Below, in pieces: positions 17,195 through 25,339 of a DNA stretch of 64,000 bases. Numbering within the stretch: the stretch's first letter is position 1; the number at the start of each line of letters is the position of its first letter. The position numbers were made by a program, and so were the translations under genes. Under the pieces are notes generated by a model. It saw nothing but the letters and a program-made list of their open reading frames with translations, was not told the origin of the DNA and did no database searches. Origin of the DNA: Holophagales bacterium UBA5704 (GTDB taxonomy: Bacteria; Acidobacteriota; Thermoanaerobaculia; Multivoradales; UBA5704); NCBI GenBank assembly GCA_002420005.1, contig DIHE01000068.1, positions 10,695-74,694 on the forward strand, written 5' to 3'.

Positions 17195-17403
17195 GATGGA
17201 TCGGCAGGTCTCCTGGCTTCCGGATCAAACCTACTCCCGGGCCTTCCCACGCGGGCAACCACAAGTGTGATCGAGCCGCGCAGTGGCGCGTTCCGGTTTC
17301 GTTCCCGGTGACAGTGGCGGGGGCCGCGCCGGATTTGCACCGGCTTCCCTCTTCGACCCGGACCCCCTTCGACGAGGGGAGCCGCGGGTCACCGAACCAT
17401 CAG
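17195..17403 (-). ncRNA. cobalamin riboswitch
   Basis: The leader contains the B12 box AGCCAGGAGACCTGCC (17203-17218, minus strand). Upstream of it is the aptamer core, with GGGAAGCCGGTGCAAATCCGG, the invariant GCCACTG and CCGGGAA, in canonical order and spacing. It precedes btuB in the same orientation and controls the btuBFDC-DUF71 operon; its 5' end is estimated. A TTGACA hexamer lies at 17407-17412, but I see no matching -10. Confidence 0.93.
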
Positions 17404-17412
17404 GTGTGTCAA

Positions 17413-17443
17413 AGAAAAGGCCGCCCACGGCGGGCGGCTCGGG
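17413..17443 (-). terminator. intrinsic terminator after the 171-aa secreted protein gene
   Basis: The stem GCCGCCCGCC-gt-GGGCGGC is followed by CTTTTCTTT on the minus strand, 20-50 nt past the stop at 17463. It separates this gene from the downstream riboswitch-controlled operon. Confidence 0.8.
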
Positions 17444-17462
17444 TACAACGGGTTCTGGGGAG

Positions 17463-17978
17463 CTACGGCCGGGGCCGGGAGCCGCTCGCCGTGCCGATCA
17501 GGCTCCCCGGGATGCCCTGTAACTGGGAAGGATCGACGAACTGCTTGATCGTGTAGCTCTGCTCGGCCTGGCGCCGGTCCATCTCCTGCTGCTGCTGCTC
17601 GACCATCCGCTCGAGCGCCGCAGTGCGCGCGGCGTTCGCGGCATTCGGATCGTTCGGATCCCCACCGACCGCCGCCTCGGCCTCGGCATCGTTCGGCGCC
17701 ATGCCCAGCTCGAACGTCTTGCTGTCGATCACCCGGCCATAGCCGGCGATCTGCGACTCGGAACGGACCTCGCGGATGTCCACCTGCGGCAGCCCGATCC
17801 AGTTCCCCTGCTCGGTCAAGAGCAGCACCATGCCCGGATCCCAGCTTGCCGCCTGCGGCTGATAGGCGGTCTCGAACGTCGTGCCGTTGTTGAGCGTCAC
17901 GAAATAGACCTCCGCACCCGCCGGAGCGGCGCAGAGCGCGACGAGCATCAGGAACAGACAAGCCAGGGTCCTCTGCAT
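17463..17978 (-). CDS. secreted protein of unknown function
   Basis: This 171-aa protein has an N-terminal signal peptide (LACLFLMLVALCAAPAGA, cut before EVYF). The mature part begins YFVTLNNGTTFETAYQPQAA, a pattern of small beta-sheet periplasmic proteins, then a segment naming a solvent-exposed surface and a C-terminal coiled-coil-like stretch rich in Gln and Glu (MVEQQQQEMDRRQAEQ). The ATG at 17978 has GGGAGGA upstream and is preferred over an in-frame start 19 codons earlier. No homologous family is recognised. Confidence 0.65.
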   Translation of the reverse strand: MQRTLACLFLMLVALCAAPAGAEVYFVTLNNGTTFETAYQPQAASWDPGMVLLLTEQGNWIGLPQVDIREVRSESQIAGYGRVIDSKTFELGMAPNDAEAEAAVGGDPNDPNAANAARTAALERMVEQQQQEMDRRQAEQSYTIKQFVDPSQLQGIPGSLIGTASGSRPRP

Positions 17979-18038
17979 GACATCCTCCCGCGGCGGGCGA
18001 CGCCGCACTGGAAAGCTCGGCAAAGAATAGCACACCGA

Positions 18039-19349
18039 CTACGGTGTGAACGTCACCTTCAGATTCGAGTACTTGAAGCCGATCGGGGGGAAGTAGGCGT
18101 TGTCGAACACCTCGCTCAGCCCGAAGATGATCCGCGTCTTGCCGTTCTTCGTCAGCGTGGCGGAGGTCCGGCCGTTCAAGGTCTCGACGACCGACCCGTT
18201 CTGGAAGAGCCGGAACGTGACCTGCCCGGCCACGGTGTCGTAGTCGATGACGATCCGGTACGTCTGGCGCGGGCGCCAGGGGCCGTTGTTGCGCCCCTGA
18301 AGCAGGACCTCGTTGCCCAGGTCGAGCAGCGTCTTGGTCCGGTCGTTGCGCAGGATGAGGCTGTAGTAGAGCGTCCGGTCGGAGCGGCGCAGCTCGGAGA
18401 GACCGGTGAAGACGCCGTTCGGGAACGTGGCCGTGGCGAGGTCGAACTCCACCGTGGCCTTCTTGTAGGCCACCCCCTCCACCAGGGGAAGCTCGTATTC
18501 CTTATAGGAGGCGCCCAGCTTCGCATCGTGGAAGAGGCCCGCCACCTGGAAGACCATGGTCTCCGGATCGACGGGACCCCCGCCCCCTCCCAGAACGCTG
18601 GTGTCCAGGGCAGACGAAGCGGTGATGAAGTTGGTCTCCGGCCCACCGGCCTTGAAGACCACCGCATAGGGGAAGAACGATTTGGTGCAGGTGACGTCGA
18701 AACGTGCGTCGGAGACCGCCGTTTCCCCCAGCGTGGAGAGCGCGTTCTCGAAATGGCGCGTCGCGAGCGGCAAGACGCTGATCACCGACGTCTGGCCGAT
18801 CTGGGTGCCGTTGGAACGGAAAGCCTTGATGGTGCACTGCGCCGCGGTGGTGGAGAGGTTGAGCAGGCCGAGATCGCTGATCGTGCCCCGGCTGGTGATC
18901 TCCAGACCTTGGAGATGGGCGTTCGTATTCTCCTTGACCTTGTTGGCGCCGGAAGCCATCGGCACGTTGGCGCTCGACAAGATGGCGCCGTTGGTGCCGA
19001 TTGCCTCGATCCGGGCGTTGATCACCAGCTGTGTCGCACCGCTGATTTCCACCATGCCGAGCGATCCGCTGGGCGCCACGCTGCCCAGGAGAAGCGTGCC
19101 ACCCGCCGGAACCGTCAGCTCGGTGCCTGTGCCGGCCCCCACCGTGCCGTCCGTGTCCTTGCTGATGAAGCGGACGGAGAACTTGCGCGCGGCGGCGCTC
19201 GGGTTGCTGATCCAGACCTTGGTCTGGTAGGTGGTGGTGCCCACCACACGGTTGCTGGCGAAGGGAACGTAGACCTCGCCGGCCAGCGCCGGAAGGGCTC
19301 CGGCGAGGAAGGCGCACAGCGCGACGGCGGCCGTTTTCCAGCTCTTCAT
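18039..19349 (-). CDS. secreted protein with beta-sandwich domains
   Basis: The 436-aa product has a signal peptide (AAVALCAFLAGALPALAGE). The N-terminal half resembles the acidobacterial module that begins VYVPFASNRVVGTTTYQTKVWISNP, seen in many secreted proteins of this group. The C-terminal third (from about residue 285) looks like a jelly-roll or concanavalin-type sheet (FRLFQNGSVVETLNG, IIFGLSEVFDNAYFPPIGF). There is no catalytic signature. GGAGG lies 8 nt before the ATG, and a TTGCCT-N18-TACAAT promoter is visible upstream. Confidence 0.65.
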   Translation of the reverse strand: MKSWKTAAVALCAFLAGALPALAGEVYVPFASNRVVGTTTYQTKVWISNPSAAARKFSVRFISKDTDGTVGAGTGTELTVPAGGTLLLGSVAPSGSLGMVEISGATQLVINARIEAIGTNGAILSSANVPMASGANKVKENTNAHLQGLEITSRGTISDLGLLNLSTTAAQCTIKAFRSNGTQIGQTSVISVLPLATRHFENALSTLGETAVSDARFDVTCTKSFFPYAVVFKAGGPETNFITASSALDTSVLGGGGGPVDPETMVFQVAGLFHDAKLGASYKEYELPLVEGVAYKKATVEFDLATATFPNGVFTGLSELRRSDRTLYYSLILRNDRTKTLLDLGNEVLLQGRNNGPWRPRQTYRIVIDYDTVAGQVTFRLFQNGSVVETLNGRTSATLTKNGKTRIIFGLSEVFDNAYFPPIGFKYSNLKVTFTP

Positions 19350-19429
19350 GCTTCTGGACCTCCAGCAAGGCTCGCGAGAGACGGCGGGCAAGGCGGGATG
19401 AGACAGCCGTTCCTCTTGAGTTTGAAAGG

Positions 19430-19459
19430 ATTGTAAGACGGGAACGTGTCGGGAGGCAA
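19430..19459 (-). promoter_or_regulatory. sigma-70-type promoter of the 436-aa secreted protein gene
   Basis: On the minus strand, TTGCCT (19454-19459) and TACAAT (19430-19435) are separated by 18 bp, pointing at the gene that starts at 19349. The match is good for a GC-rich genome but untested. Confidence 0.5.
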
Positions 19460-19485
19460 GCACCGCCCTTGAACCTTACGAAAAG

Positions 19486-22400
19486 TCAAGAATCGAGGCT
19501 CGCGGCCGCCGCGGCGATTCGAAAGCCAAAGTCGAGGAACCGGTACCAGGCCGGGTCCCAGTTGCGGCACGCAGCCCGCAGGCACTCGGCAGAATCGAAC
19601 CAGCCGCCGCCGCGAAGGACCCGGGGCACACCCTCTCGCGCGAGCTCCTCCCCCTCGATCGGATCGCCCGATCCGCCACCTTTTTCGGCCCGTTTCGCGT
19701 AGGCCGCCTCATAAGCGTCACGACACCACTCCCACACGTTGCCTGCCTGGTCGAGCGTGCCGAAGGGACCGCGTCCAGCCGGGAAGGAACCCACGGCCGC
19801 CGGCTGCCCCTTTTCGATGTCGAGGCCGAAGCACGCCCTCGTCGCGTCCGGCCGCTCGTTTCCCCAGGGATACTCACGTCCATCGGCGCCGCGCGCCGCG
19901 AATTCCCACTGCGCCTCGCTCGGCAGCATCACTTGGCGGCCCGACGCTTCTGTGAGCCAACGGCAGAACACTACGGCGTCCTTCCAACTAACCCCGACCA
20001 CCGGCTGGTCCGGTGAGGAGAATCGGGGGTCACGCCAATAGCGGGGCTCTGGAGAACCGGTCTTTCCGAGAAACACAGCGTACTGCCGGTTCGTCACCGG
20101 CGTCTCGCCGAACCAGAAGGGAGAGATCTGCACTTTGTGCACCGGCCGCTCGGCTGCGGAGACGCTCCCTCCCATCTGAAACCGGCCACCGGGAACCCGG
20201 AGAAAGCGGATACCGGTGAGGGGCTCGGTGAAGACCTCAGGCGCGGCCCTGGTCGGCGGCGGTTTGATCAGCGCGTGCCGGATCACCCTGACGCAGTCGG
20301 CAGAAAGCCCTGAACCCAGATCAAGCCAGACGACTCCGCTCCATTCCGGCGGGAGAGACGGCGGCAGCGAGCTGCCGGGCAGTCGCAGGGCGAGCTTCAC
20401 CGTGTCGCGTCGGCCAAAGATCCGCAGGCAGAGCTCCAGGTTCCGCTCTTCCCAGGGTGCCCTTCCGGCGGGTCCCCAGACGATCGCCGCGCCGTATGTC
20501 CGCTCGAAGTGCTCGGCATCGAGAAGTTCTTCTCCCGCAAGGTCGATGTGCAGCCCCGCCTTGCGCAGCGGCTCGGCGAGCGCCTGCGCTGCAGCCTGGT
20601 CGGCCGGATGGTGAAGGAGAAGGAGATCGATGGCCTCCGGGCCGGCCGTCGGGGAGGTAACACCGGACCCTGCAACGAGGCGCTGGGCGAGAGCGGCGAC
20701 ACTGGGGTCGGGGCTCGTTTGGAGCGCCGAGGCGGCGGCGAGGATCCGGGGCTCGGAACAGCCGAAGAGAAGCCGCAGCACGGCGGCCTGCCGTTCCGGG
20801 CTCTCGGTCGCATCGAGTGGCTTCAGAAAAGGCTCGAAGTCTCTTTCCGCCGCTTCGTCGAGGCAGGCGCGCAGGAGGTCTTCCCGTTCGAGCAGGGCCG
20901 GTGAGGCCAGCAGCCGGCCCAAGAGCGGAGCGAACAGGCGGCCCCCCGGGAGGCCCACCAGCAGAAGGAGAACTTCCTGCCACCACTTCTCGCGCCAGCG
21001 GGCTGCCACCTGGTCCAGAACCTCCTCACCCCGGCTGGCGACTTCGAGGGCGGTCAGGTACTCCTGCACACCGAGATGGAGAAAACCGTACTCTGCCGGA
21101 GCTGCCTCGACCAGGATGCCCGCGTCCCGGTGCAGCCAGTCGAGCACCGTGAAACCGATCGGCGGCTTGCCGAGGCACACCAGGCGCTGCTCGATCTTGT
21201 CGACCGCGTCGAGCCGGGCGAGGTCGTCGCGCCGGCCACTTTGGTGGAGGTCCCAGGCGAGAGAGCGCAGGACGGCGAGGGCCGTTTCAGGATCGAGGGG
21301 GGGCTCGGAGGGCGGCTCGATCTCGCCTTGCTTGGCGCGGCTCCATCGGCCGAGCAACACGCGCAGGCACTCCTCATAAAAGGCCACGCGTTGCCGGGGC
21401 ATCTGCCCGCCTCGCAGCACGGTGACGCAGAGGAGGGTGAGGAGGAGTGGCGAGCCGATGAGGACCTTCCACGCCTGGGTGCCATAGCCGGGGCCGTCCA
21501 GAGCGGCCTGCAAGCGGTCGGCGGCACGGCGCGCATCCGCGGCCGGAAAGTCCGGCAACGCCCGCGGGGCTTCCCGAAACCACAGCTCGACCAGTTTGCG
21601 GCATTGGCCGGCGTCGAGAGGACGCACTTCTAAAGGAAGGAAGCGCTCGCCGAAGCGAACCCGCCGGCCGTAGCCGGCGAAGCGGCAGGAGATCGCGGCC
21701 CGCAAGGGGCCTTGGAGCTCCCAGTGAAGCGTCTCGCAGACCCGGGTACGCAGCGCTTCGTCGGAGATCTCGTCGAGGCCGTCGAGCAGCAGCAGAAGGC
21801 GGCCATGTCGCCACAGTCGCTCGCCTAAATCAGCGGGGAGAGCTCCGCCACTCAGCTCGGCCAGCTCACGGGTAAGGAGGACTTCGAGCGGGTGGTCCTG
21901 CTCCAGATCCGCCGCGGTCAGGCGGCGCAAGCGCAGGAAGACCGGCACCGTGCCCGCGGCGAGGCCGAGCGATACCGGATCGGCCAAGCAGAGGTGAAGG
22001 AGCTTCAACAGGGCGGTCGTCTTTCCCGCGCCGGGATGGCCGAGGATCAAGGCGTGCCGGCCGGCCATGTGCGGCGCCCGGAACGCCTCCTTCACCTCGA
22101 GGTCGCGCGCCTCCTCGGCGAGCCACCGAACCCGCTCCCTGGCAGAAGACTCTTCCCGATCGAGCCGCTCCGGGCGCCACCCGAAGCGCAAAGGAACGTA
22201 GACCTCCTCGAAGCGCATGCGGACGTCCCCCCGGCCCACCCCGACCAGGCTCAACCCCGATGACCTCTCGGCGGCCCAGGCGCGGTAGGCGGCGAACGAG
22301 GGCTCGCCGGCTTTTTCGCCACGGATGCCCCACTGCAGCCGATCGAGACCGGCTTCGGTCCATCCGTTGCGCAGGTCCACCCAGGTGAGCTCTTGCAGGA

Positions 22401-22722
22401 AGAGAGGCAACTCGGGCTCCTGCGCGGCGCCGGGGAGAAGCACCGGGATCACGGGAAGCTTGCGGCGAGCGAATTGAGAGAGCGCGGCCCGCATCTCCGG
22501 GATCTCCCAGGGACCGAGACCATCCTTGCCGACCAGGACGGCGGCGCAAGGGATGGATCGGATGATCTCTTCCAGCGCCTCTTGCCAGGGTCGGCCCGGA
22601 ACGAGCTGGTCCTCGTCCAGCCAGACGGTGAGACCCCGGGCGCGCAGCTTCCCGGCGAGCTCGCGGACGGCGGGCTTGTCCTTGCTGTTGTGGCTCAGGA
22701 AGACGTCGAAGCCTTTGGCCAT
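19486..22722 (-). CDS. TIR-NACHT-TIR-like-FGE multidomain protein, probable immune sensor/effector
   Basis: The 1078-aa protein has four visible parts. Residues 1-135: a TIR domain (FDVFLSHNSKDK; VWLDEDQLVPGRPW; GPWEIPEMRAAL with a Glu in the position of the catalytic Glu of NADase TIRs). Residues about 195-640: a NACHT-type STAND NTPase with Walker A GHPGAGKTT (228-236), Walker B LLLLLDGLDE (309-318) and a helical tail with FLHLGVQEYLTA. Residues about 697-810: a second, degenerate TIR-like fold (IDLLLLHHPADQ; APWEERNLELCL). Residues 830-1072: an FGE/SUMF1-sulfatase (C-type-lectin-like) domain (FLRVPGGRFQMGG, LPSEAQWEFAARG, GNVWEW, RVLRGGGWF). Such architectures belong to bacterial NLR-like conflict systems, where the TIR depletes NAD+ on activation. 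It stands alone, with no recognised defence neighbours. Confidence 0.85.
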   Translation of the reverse strand: MAKGFDVFLSHNSKDKPAVRELAGKLRARGLTVWLDEDQLVPGRPWQEALEEIIRSIPCAAVLVGKDGLGPWEIPEMRAALSQFARRKLPVIPVLLPGAAQEPELPLFLQELTWVDLRNGWTEAGLDRLQWGIRGEKAGEPSFAAYRAWAAERSSGLSLVGVGRGDVRMRFEEVYVPLRFGWRPERLDREESSARERVRWLAEEARDLEVKEAFRAPHMAGRHALILGHPGAGKTTALLKLLHLCLADPVSLGLAAGTVPVFLRLRRLTAADLEQDHPLEVLLTRELAELSGGALPADLGERLWRHGRLLLLLDGLDEISDEALRTRVCETLHWELQGPLRAAISCRFAGYGRRVRFGERFLPLEVRPLDAGQCRKLVELWFREAPRALPDFPAADARRAADRLQAALDGPGYGTQAWKVLIGSPLLLTLLCVTVLRGGQMPRQRVAFYEECLRVLLGRWSRAKQGEIEPPSEPPLDPETALAVLRSLAWDLHQSGRRDDLARLDAVDKIEQRLVCLGKPPIGFTVLDWLHRDAGILVEAAPAEYGFLHLGVQEYLTALEVASRGEEVLDQVAARWREKWWQEVLLLLVGLPGGRLFAPLLGRLLASPALLEREDLLRACLDEAAERDFEPFLKPLDATESPERQAAVLRLLFGCSEPRILAAASALQTSPDPSVAALAQRLVAGSGVTSPTAGPEAIDLLLLHHPADQAAAQALAEPLRKAGLHIDLAGEELLDAEHFERTYGAAIVWGPAGRAPWEERNLELCLRIFGRRDTVKLALRLPGSSLPPSLPPEWSGVVWLDLGSGLSADCVRVIRHALIKPPPTRAAPEVFTEPLTGIRFLRVPGGRFQMGGSVSAAERPVHKVQISPFWFGETPVTNRQYAVFLGKTGSPEPRYWRDPRFSSPDQPVVGVSWKDAVVFCRWLTEASGRQVMLPSEAQWEFAARGADGREYPWGNERPDATRACFGLDIEKGQPAAVGSFPAGRGPFGTLDQAGNVWEWCRDAYEAAYAKRAEKGGGSGDPIEGEELAREGVPRVLRGGGWFDSAECLRAACRNWDPAWYRFLDFGFRIAAAAASLDS

Positions 22723-22809
22723 GGGTGAAGGGAAGTCTAACCTGCCGGTCGCGCCGGCCGCACCTCCCGCTCGCAGTCGGCGCTCTTTTGGTTTAGGATT
22801 ACGGCCCGC

Positions 22810-23295
22810 ATGTCACAAACCCAGAAACACCCCTCCGCCGTCGTGTGGAACTGGCGCGGCGGTAGCACGCAGGAAGACCGGCGGGCCCGCGAGGCGTCGC
22901 ACGCCCGGAAGCGCGCTCTCTTCGGGGCGGCGATCGGCTTGACCGTCGCGGCGCTCCTGTTCTTCCTCTTCAAAAAACCGATCCTGGCCCAGGTGATCGC
23001 CGCGGTCGCCGTGCTCCTCTCCCTCCCCGGGCTGGTGGCGCCGCTGACCGCCGGCCGGGCCGTGGCGAAGGTCCTCGACCGCTTCGCCCATGGCGTCGGG
23101 CTGACCGTCACCTGGGTCCTCATGACCCTGCTCTACTATGTGTTGTTCCTGCCCGTCGGTCTCGTCCTGCGCGCAGGCGGCAAGCTGGGGATCACCCGCG
23201 GCTTCGACCGGCGGCTGACGTCCTACTGGACCAACGTCGAAGAGAGAGAAAGGGCGCGGGCCGCGCGGGTCGAGCCCTACAGCCGGCAATTCTGA
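22810..23295 (+). CDS. SxtJ-family membrane protein
   Basis: This 161-aa protein has a charged N-terminus, two hydrophobic hairpin segments (about residues 37-80 and 97-118), and an Arg-rich C-terminal tail ending with a soluble helix. Size, topology and its place immediately before a NodU-type carbamoyltransferase match the SxtJ family, named from saxitoxin clusters and found beside carbamoyltransferases in many bacteria. Its biochemical role is unknown. It is followed after 2 nt by the carbamoyltransferase. Confidence 0.75.
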   Translation: MSQTQKHPSAVVWNWRGGSTQEDRRAREASHARKRALFGAAIGLTVAALLFFLFKKPILAQVIAAVAVLLSLPGLVAPLTAGRAVAKVLDRFAHGVGLTVTWVLMTLLYYVLFLPVGLVLRAGGKLGITRGFDRRLTSYWTNVEERERARAARVEPYSRQF

Positions 23296-23297
23296 CC

Positions 23298-25133
23298 ATG
23301 AAGCTCCTCGGCATCAGCTGCTATTACCACGACTCCGCCGCCTGCCTCCTCGACGAGGGCCGCATCGTCGCCGCGGCCCAGGAAGAGCGCTTCACCCGCA
23401 AGAAGCACGACGACGGCTTCCCCCTCCACGCCGTGCGCTACTGCCTGGCCGAAGGCGGCGTCACGAGCGCCTCTGAGCTGAGCGGCGTGGTGTTCTACGA
23501 CAAGCCGCTGCTCAAGTTCCACCGCATCCTCGAAACCTATCTCGCCGTCGCGCCGCGCGGCTTGCGCTCCTATGTGCAGGCGGTGCCGCTCTGGCTGCGC
23601 GAGAAGCTGTGGATTCCGCCCCGCATCCACGAAGCGATGGAAGGGCTCGGGCTGGGCGGCGACGTGCCCATCTTCTTCACCGAGCACCATGAGTCGCACG
23701 CGGCGAGCGCCTTCTACCCCTCCCCGTTCGAGGAGGCGGCGGTGCTCACCCTCGACGGCGTGGGTGAATGGGCCACCACGACCATCGGTGTGGGCGAAGG
23801 CCACCGCCTGCGGCTGATCCGCGAGATCGCGTTCCCCCACTCGCTCGGCCTGCTCTACTCGGCGGTCACCTACTTCACCGGGTTCAAGGTCAACTCCGGC
23901 GAGTACAAGCTGATGGGGCTCGCCCCCTACGGTGTGGGCCGCTACGCCGACATCATCAAGCGCGAGCTGATCGACGTCCGCGAGGACGGCTCGTTCCGCC
24001 TCAACATGGACTACTTCGGCTATCTCGACGGTCTGGTGATGACCAACGACCGCTTCGCCGCCCTGTTCGGCGGGCCGGCGCGGTCACCCGAGTCGCGCAT
24101 CACCCAGCGCGAGATGGACCTCGCGAAGTCGATCCAGGAAGTCACCCAGGAGATCGTGCTCAAGCTGGCGCGCCATGCGCGGGAGCTCACCGGCAAGCGC
24201 AACCTCTGCCTGGCCGGCGGCGTGGCGCTCAACTGCGTGGCCAACGGCGTGCTGCTGCGCGCCGGGATCTTCGACGACATCTGGATCCAGCCGGCGGCCG
24301 GCGATGCCGGCGGCGCCCTCGGCGCTCCGCTCGCCTACTGGCACAACGCGCTCGGCAAGCCGCGGACGGTGACCCCCGGCCGCGACGCCATGCAGGGCGC
24401 GCTCCTCGGACCCGAGTTCACCCGCGAGCAGATCCGCGAGTACCTCGACGCCAAGGGCTACCCTGCGGTCGAGCTGTCCGACGAGGAGTGGGCGCCGCGC
24501 GTCGCCGAGATCCTGGCCGGCGAGAACGTCGTCGGTCTCTGCCAGGGCCGCATGGAGTTCGGCCCCCGCGCCCTGGGCGGCCGCTCGATCGTCGGCGATC
24601 CGCGCTCGCCCAAGATGCAGTCGATCATGAACCTCAAGATCAAGTTCCGCGAGAGCTTCCGGCCGTTCGCGCCGAGCGTCCTCGAGGAACGGATCGGCGA
24701 CTACTTCGAGCTGGACCGGCCGTCCCCCTACATGCTCCTGGTGGCGGACGTGGTGGAGAGCCGGCGCATCCCGATGCAGGGCGACGAGCGCAGCGAGAAC
24801 CTCCTCGAATGGGTGAATCGCCTGCGCTCGGACATCCCCGCCGTCACCCACGTCGACTACTCGGCGCGCATCCAGTCGGTCCACCGCGAGGTGAGCCCGC
24901 GCTACTGGTCGCTCATCTCCGAGTTCGAGAAGCGCACCGGCTACGGAGTCATCGTCAACACCAGCTTCAACGTGCGCGGCGAGCCGATCGTCTGCACCCC
25001 CGAGGACGCCTACCGCTGTTTCATGCGGACGGAGATGGATTACCTGGTGCTCGGCCCCTTCCTCCTCGACAAGAAGGCGCAACCCGCCTGGCAGGAGAAA
25101 GTGGATTGGCGGCAGGACTATCAGCTCGATTAG
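23298..25133 (+). CDS. carbamoyltransferase (NodU/CmcH family)
   Basis: The 611-aa enzyme starts GISCYYHDSAACLL (residues about 5-18) and has TEHHESHAASAFY, LDGVGEWATT, LAGGVALNCVANG (the Kae1-like ATPase part, to about residue 370) and MEFGPRALGGRS plus VNTSFNVRGEPIVCTPEDA of the YrdC-like C-terminal domain. The family transfers a carbamoyl group from carbamoyl phosphate, via carbamoyl-AMP, to a hydroxyl of a sugar, lipo-oligosaccharide or natural product. The acceptor is not predictable; the flanking membrane proteins suggest an envelope glycan or a membrane-associated product. Confidence 0.9.
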   Translation: MKLLGISCYYHDSAACLLDEGRIVAAAQEERFTRKKHDDGFPLHAVRYCLAEGGVTSASELSGVVFYDKPLLKFHRILETYLAVAPRGLRSYVQAVPLWLREKLWIPPRIHEAMEGLGLGGDVPIFFTEHHESHAASAFYPSPFEEAAVLTLDGVGEWATTTIGVGEGHRLRLIREIAFPHSLGLLYSAVTYFTGFKVNSGEYKLMGLAPYGVGRYADIIKRELIDVREDGSFRLNMDYFGYLDGLVMTNDRFAALFGGPARSPESRITQREMDLAKSIQEVTQEIVLKLARHARELTGKRNLCLAGGVALNCVANGVLLRAGIFDDIWIQPAAGDAGGALGAPLAYWHNALGKPRTVTPGRDAMQGALLGPEFTREQIREYLDAKGYPAVELSDEEWAPRVAEILAGENVVGLCQGRMEFGPRALGGRSIVGDPRSPKMQSIMNLKIKFRESFRPFAPSVLEERIGDYFELDRPSPYMLLVADVVESRRIPMQGDERSENLLEWVNRLRSDIPAVTHVDYSARIQSVHREVSPRYWSLISEFEKRTGYGVIVNTSFNVRGEPIVCTPEDAYRCFMRTEMDYLVLGPFLLDKKAQPAWQEKVDWRQDYQLD

Positions 25134-25155
25134 GCAGCCCGATGAGGAGAAGGTC

Positions 25156-25320
25156 ATGCGCAAGCTCGGATATCTCGGTTCCCTGCTCGGCGAGCTCTGG
25201 CAGTTCGCCAAGCACAACAAGGTCTACTGGATCGTGCCCTTCGTGCTGATCCTCGGCCTGGTCATCCTCCTCGTGGTGACGAGCCAGGCGACGGCGCCGT
25301 TCATCTATACGCTGTTCTGA
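25156..25320 (+). CDS. DUF5989-family small membrane protein
   Basis: This 54-aa protein begins MRKLGYLGSLLGELWQFAKH and then has one strong membrane helix (about residues 25-42). The conserved 'LGELWxFxxxxKxYWLxP' pattern is the DUF5989 signature. The family sits next to SxtJ and carbamoyltransferase genes, so this is the third gene of a conserved cassette. GAGGAGAAGG precedes the ATG. Confidence 0.75.
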   Translation: MRKLGYLGSLLGELWQFAKHNKVYWIVPFVLILGLVILLVVTSQATAPFIYTLF

Positions 25321-25339
25321 GCCGGGGGGCCTCGGTCCC

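Noticed and set aside
17405..17412. A full sigma-70 promoter for the btuB operon
   Set aside because: TTGACA is present at 17407-17412, but no acceptable -10 hexamer lies 16-18 bp downstream, so only the -35-like hexamer can be noted.
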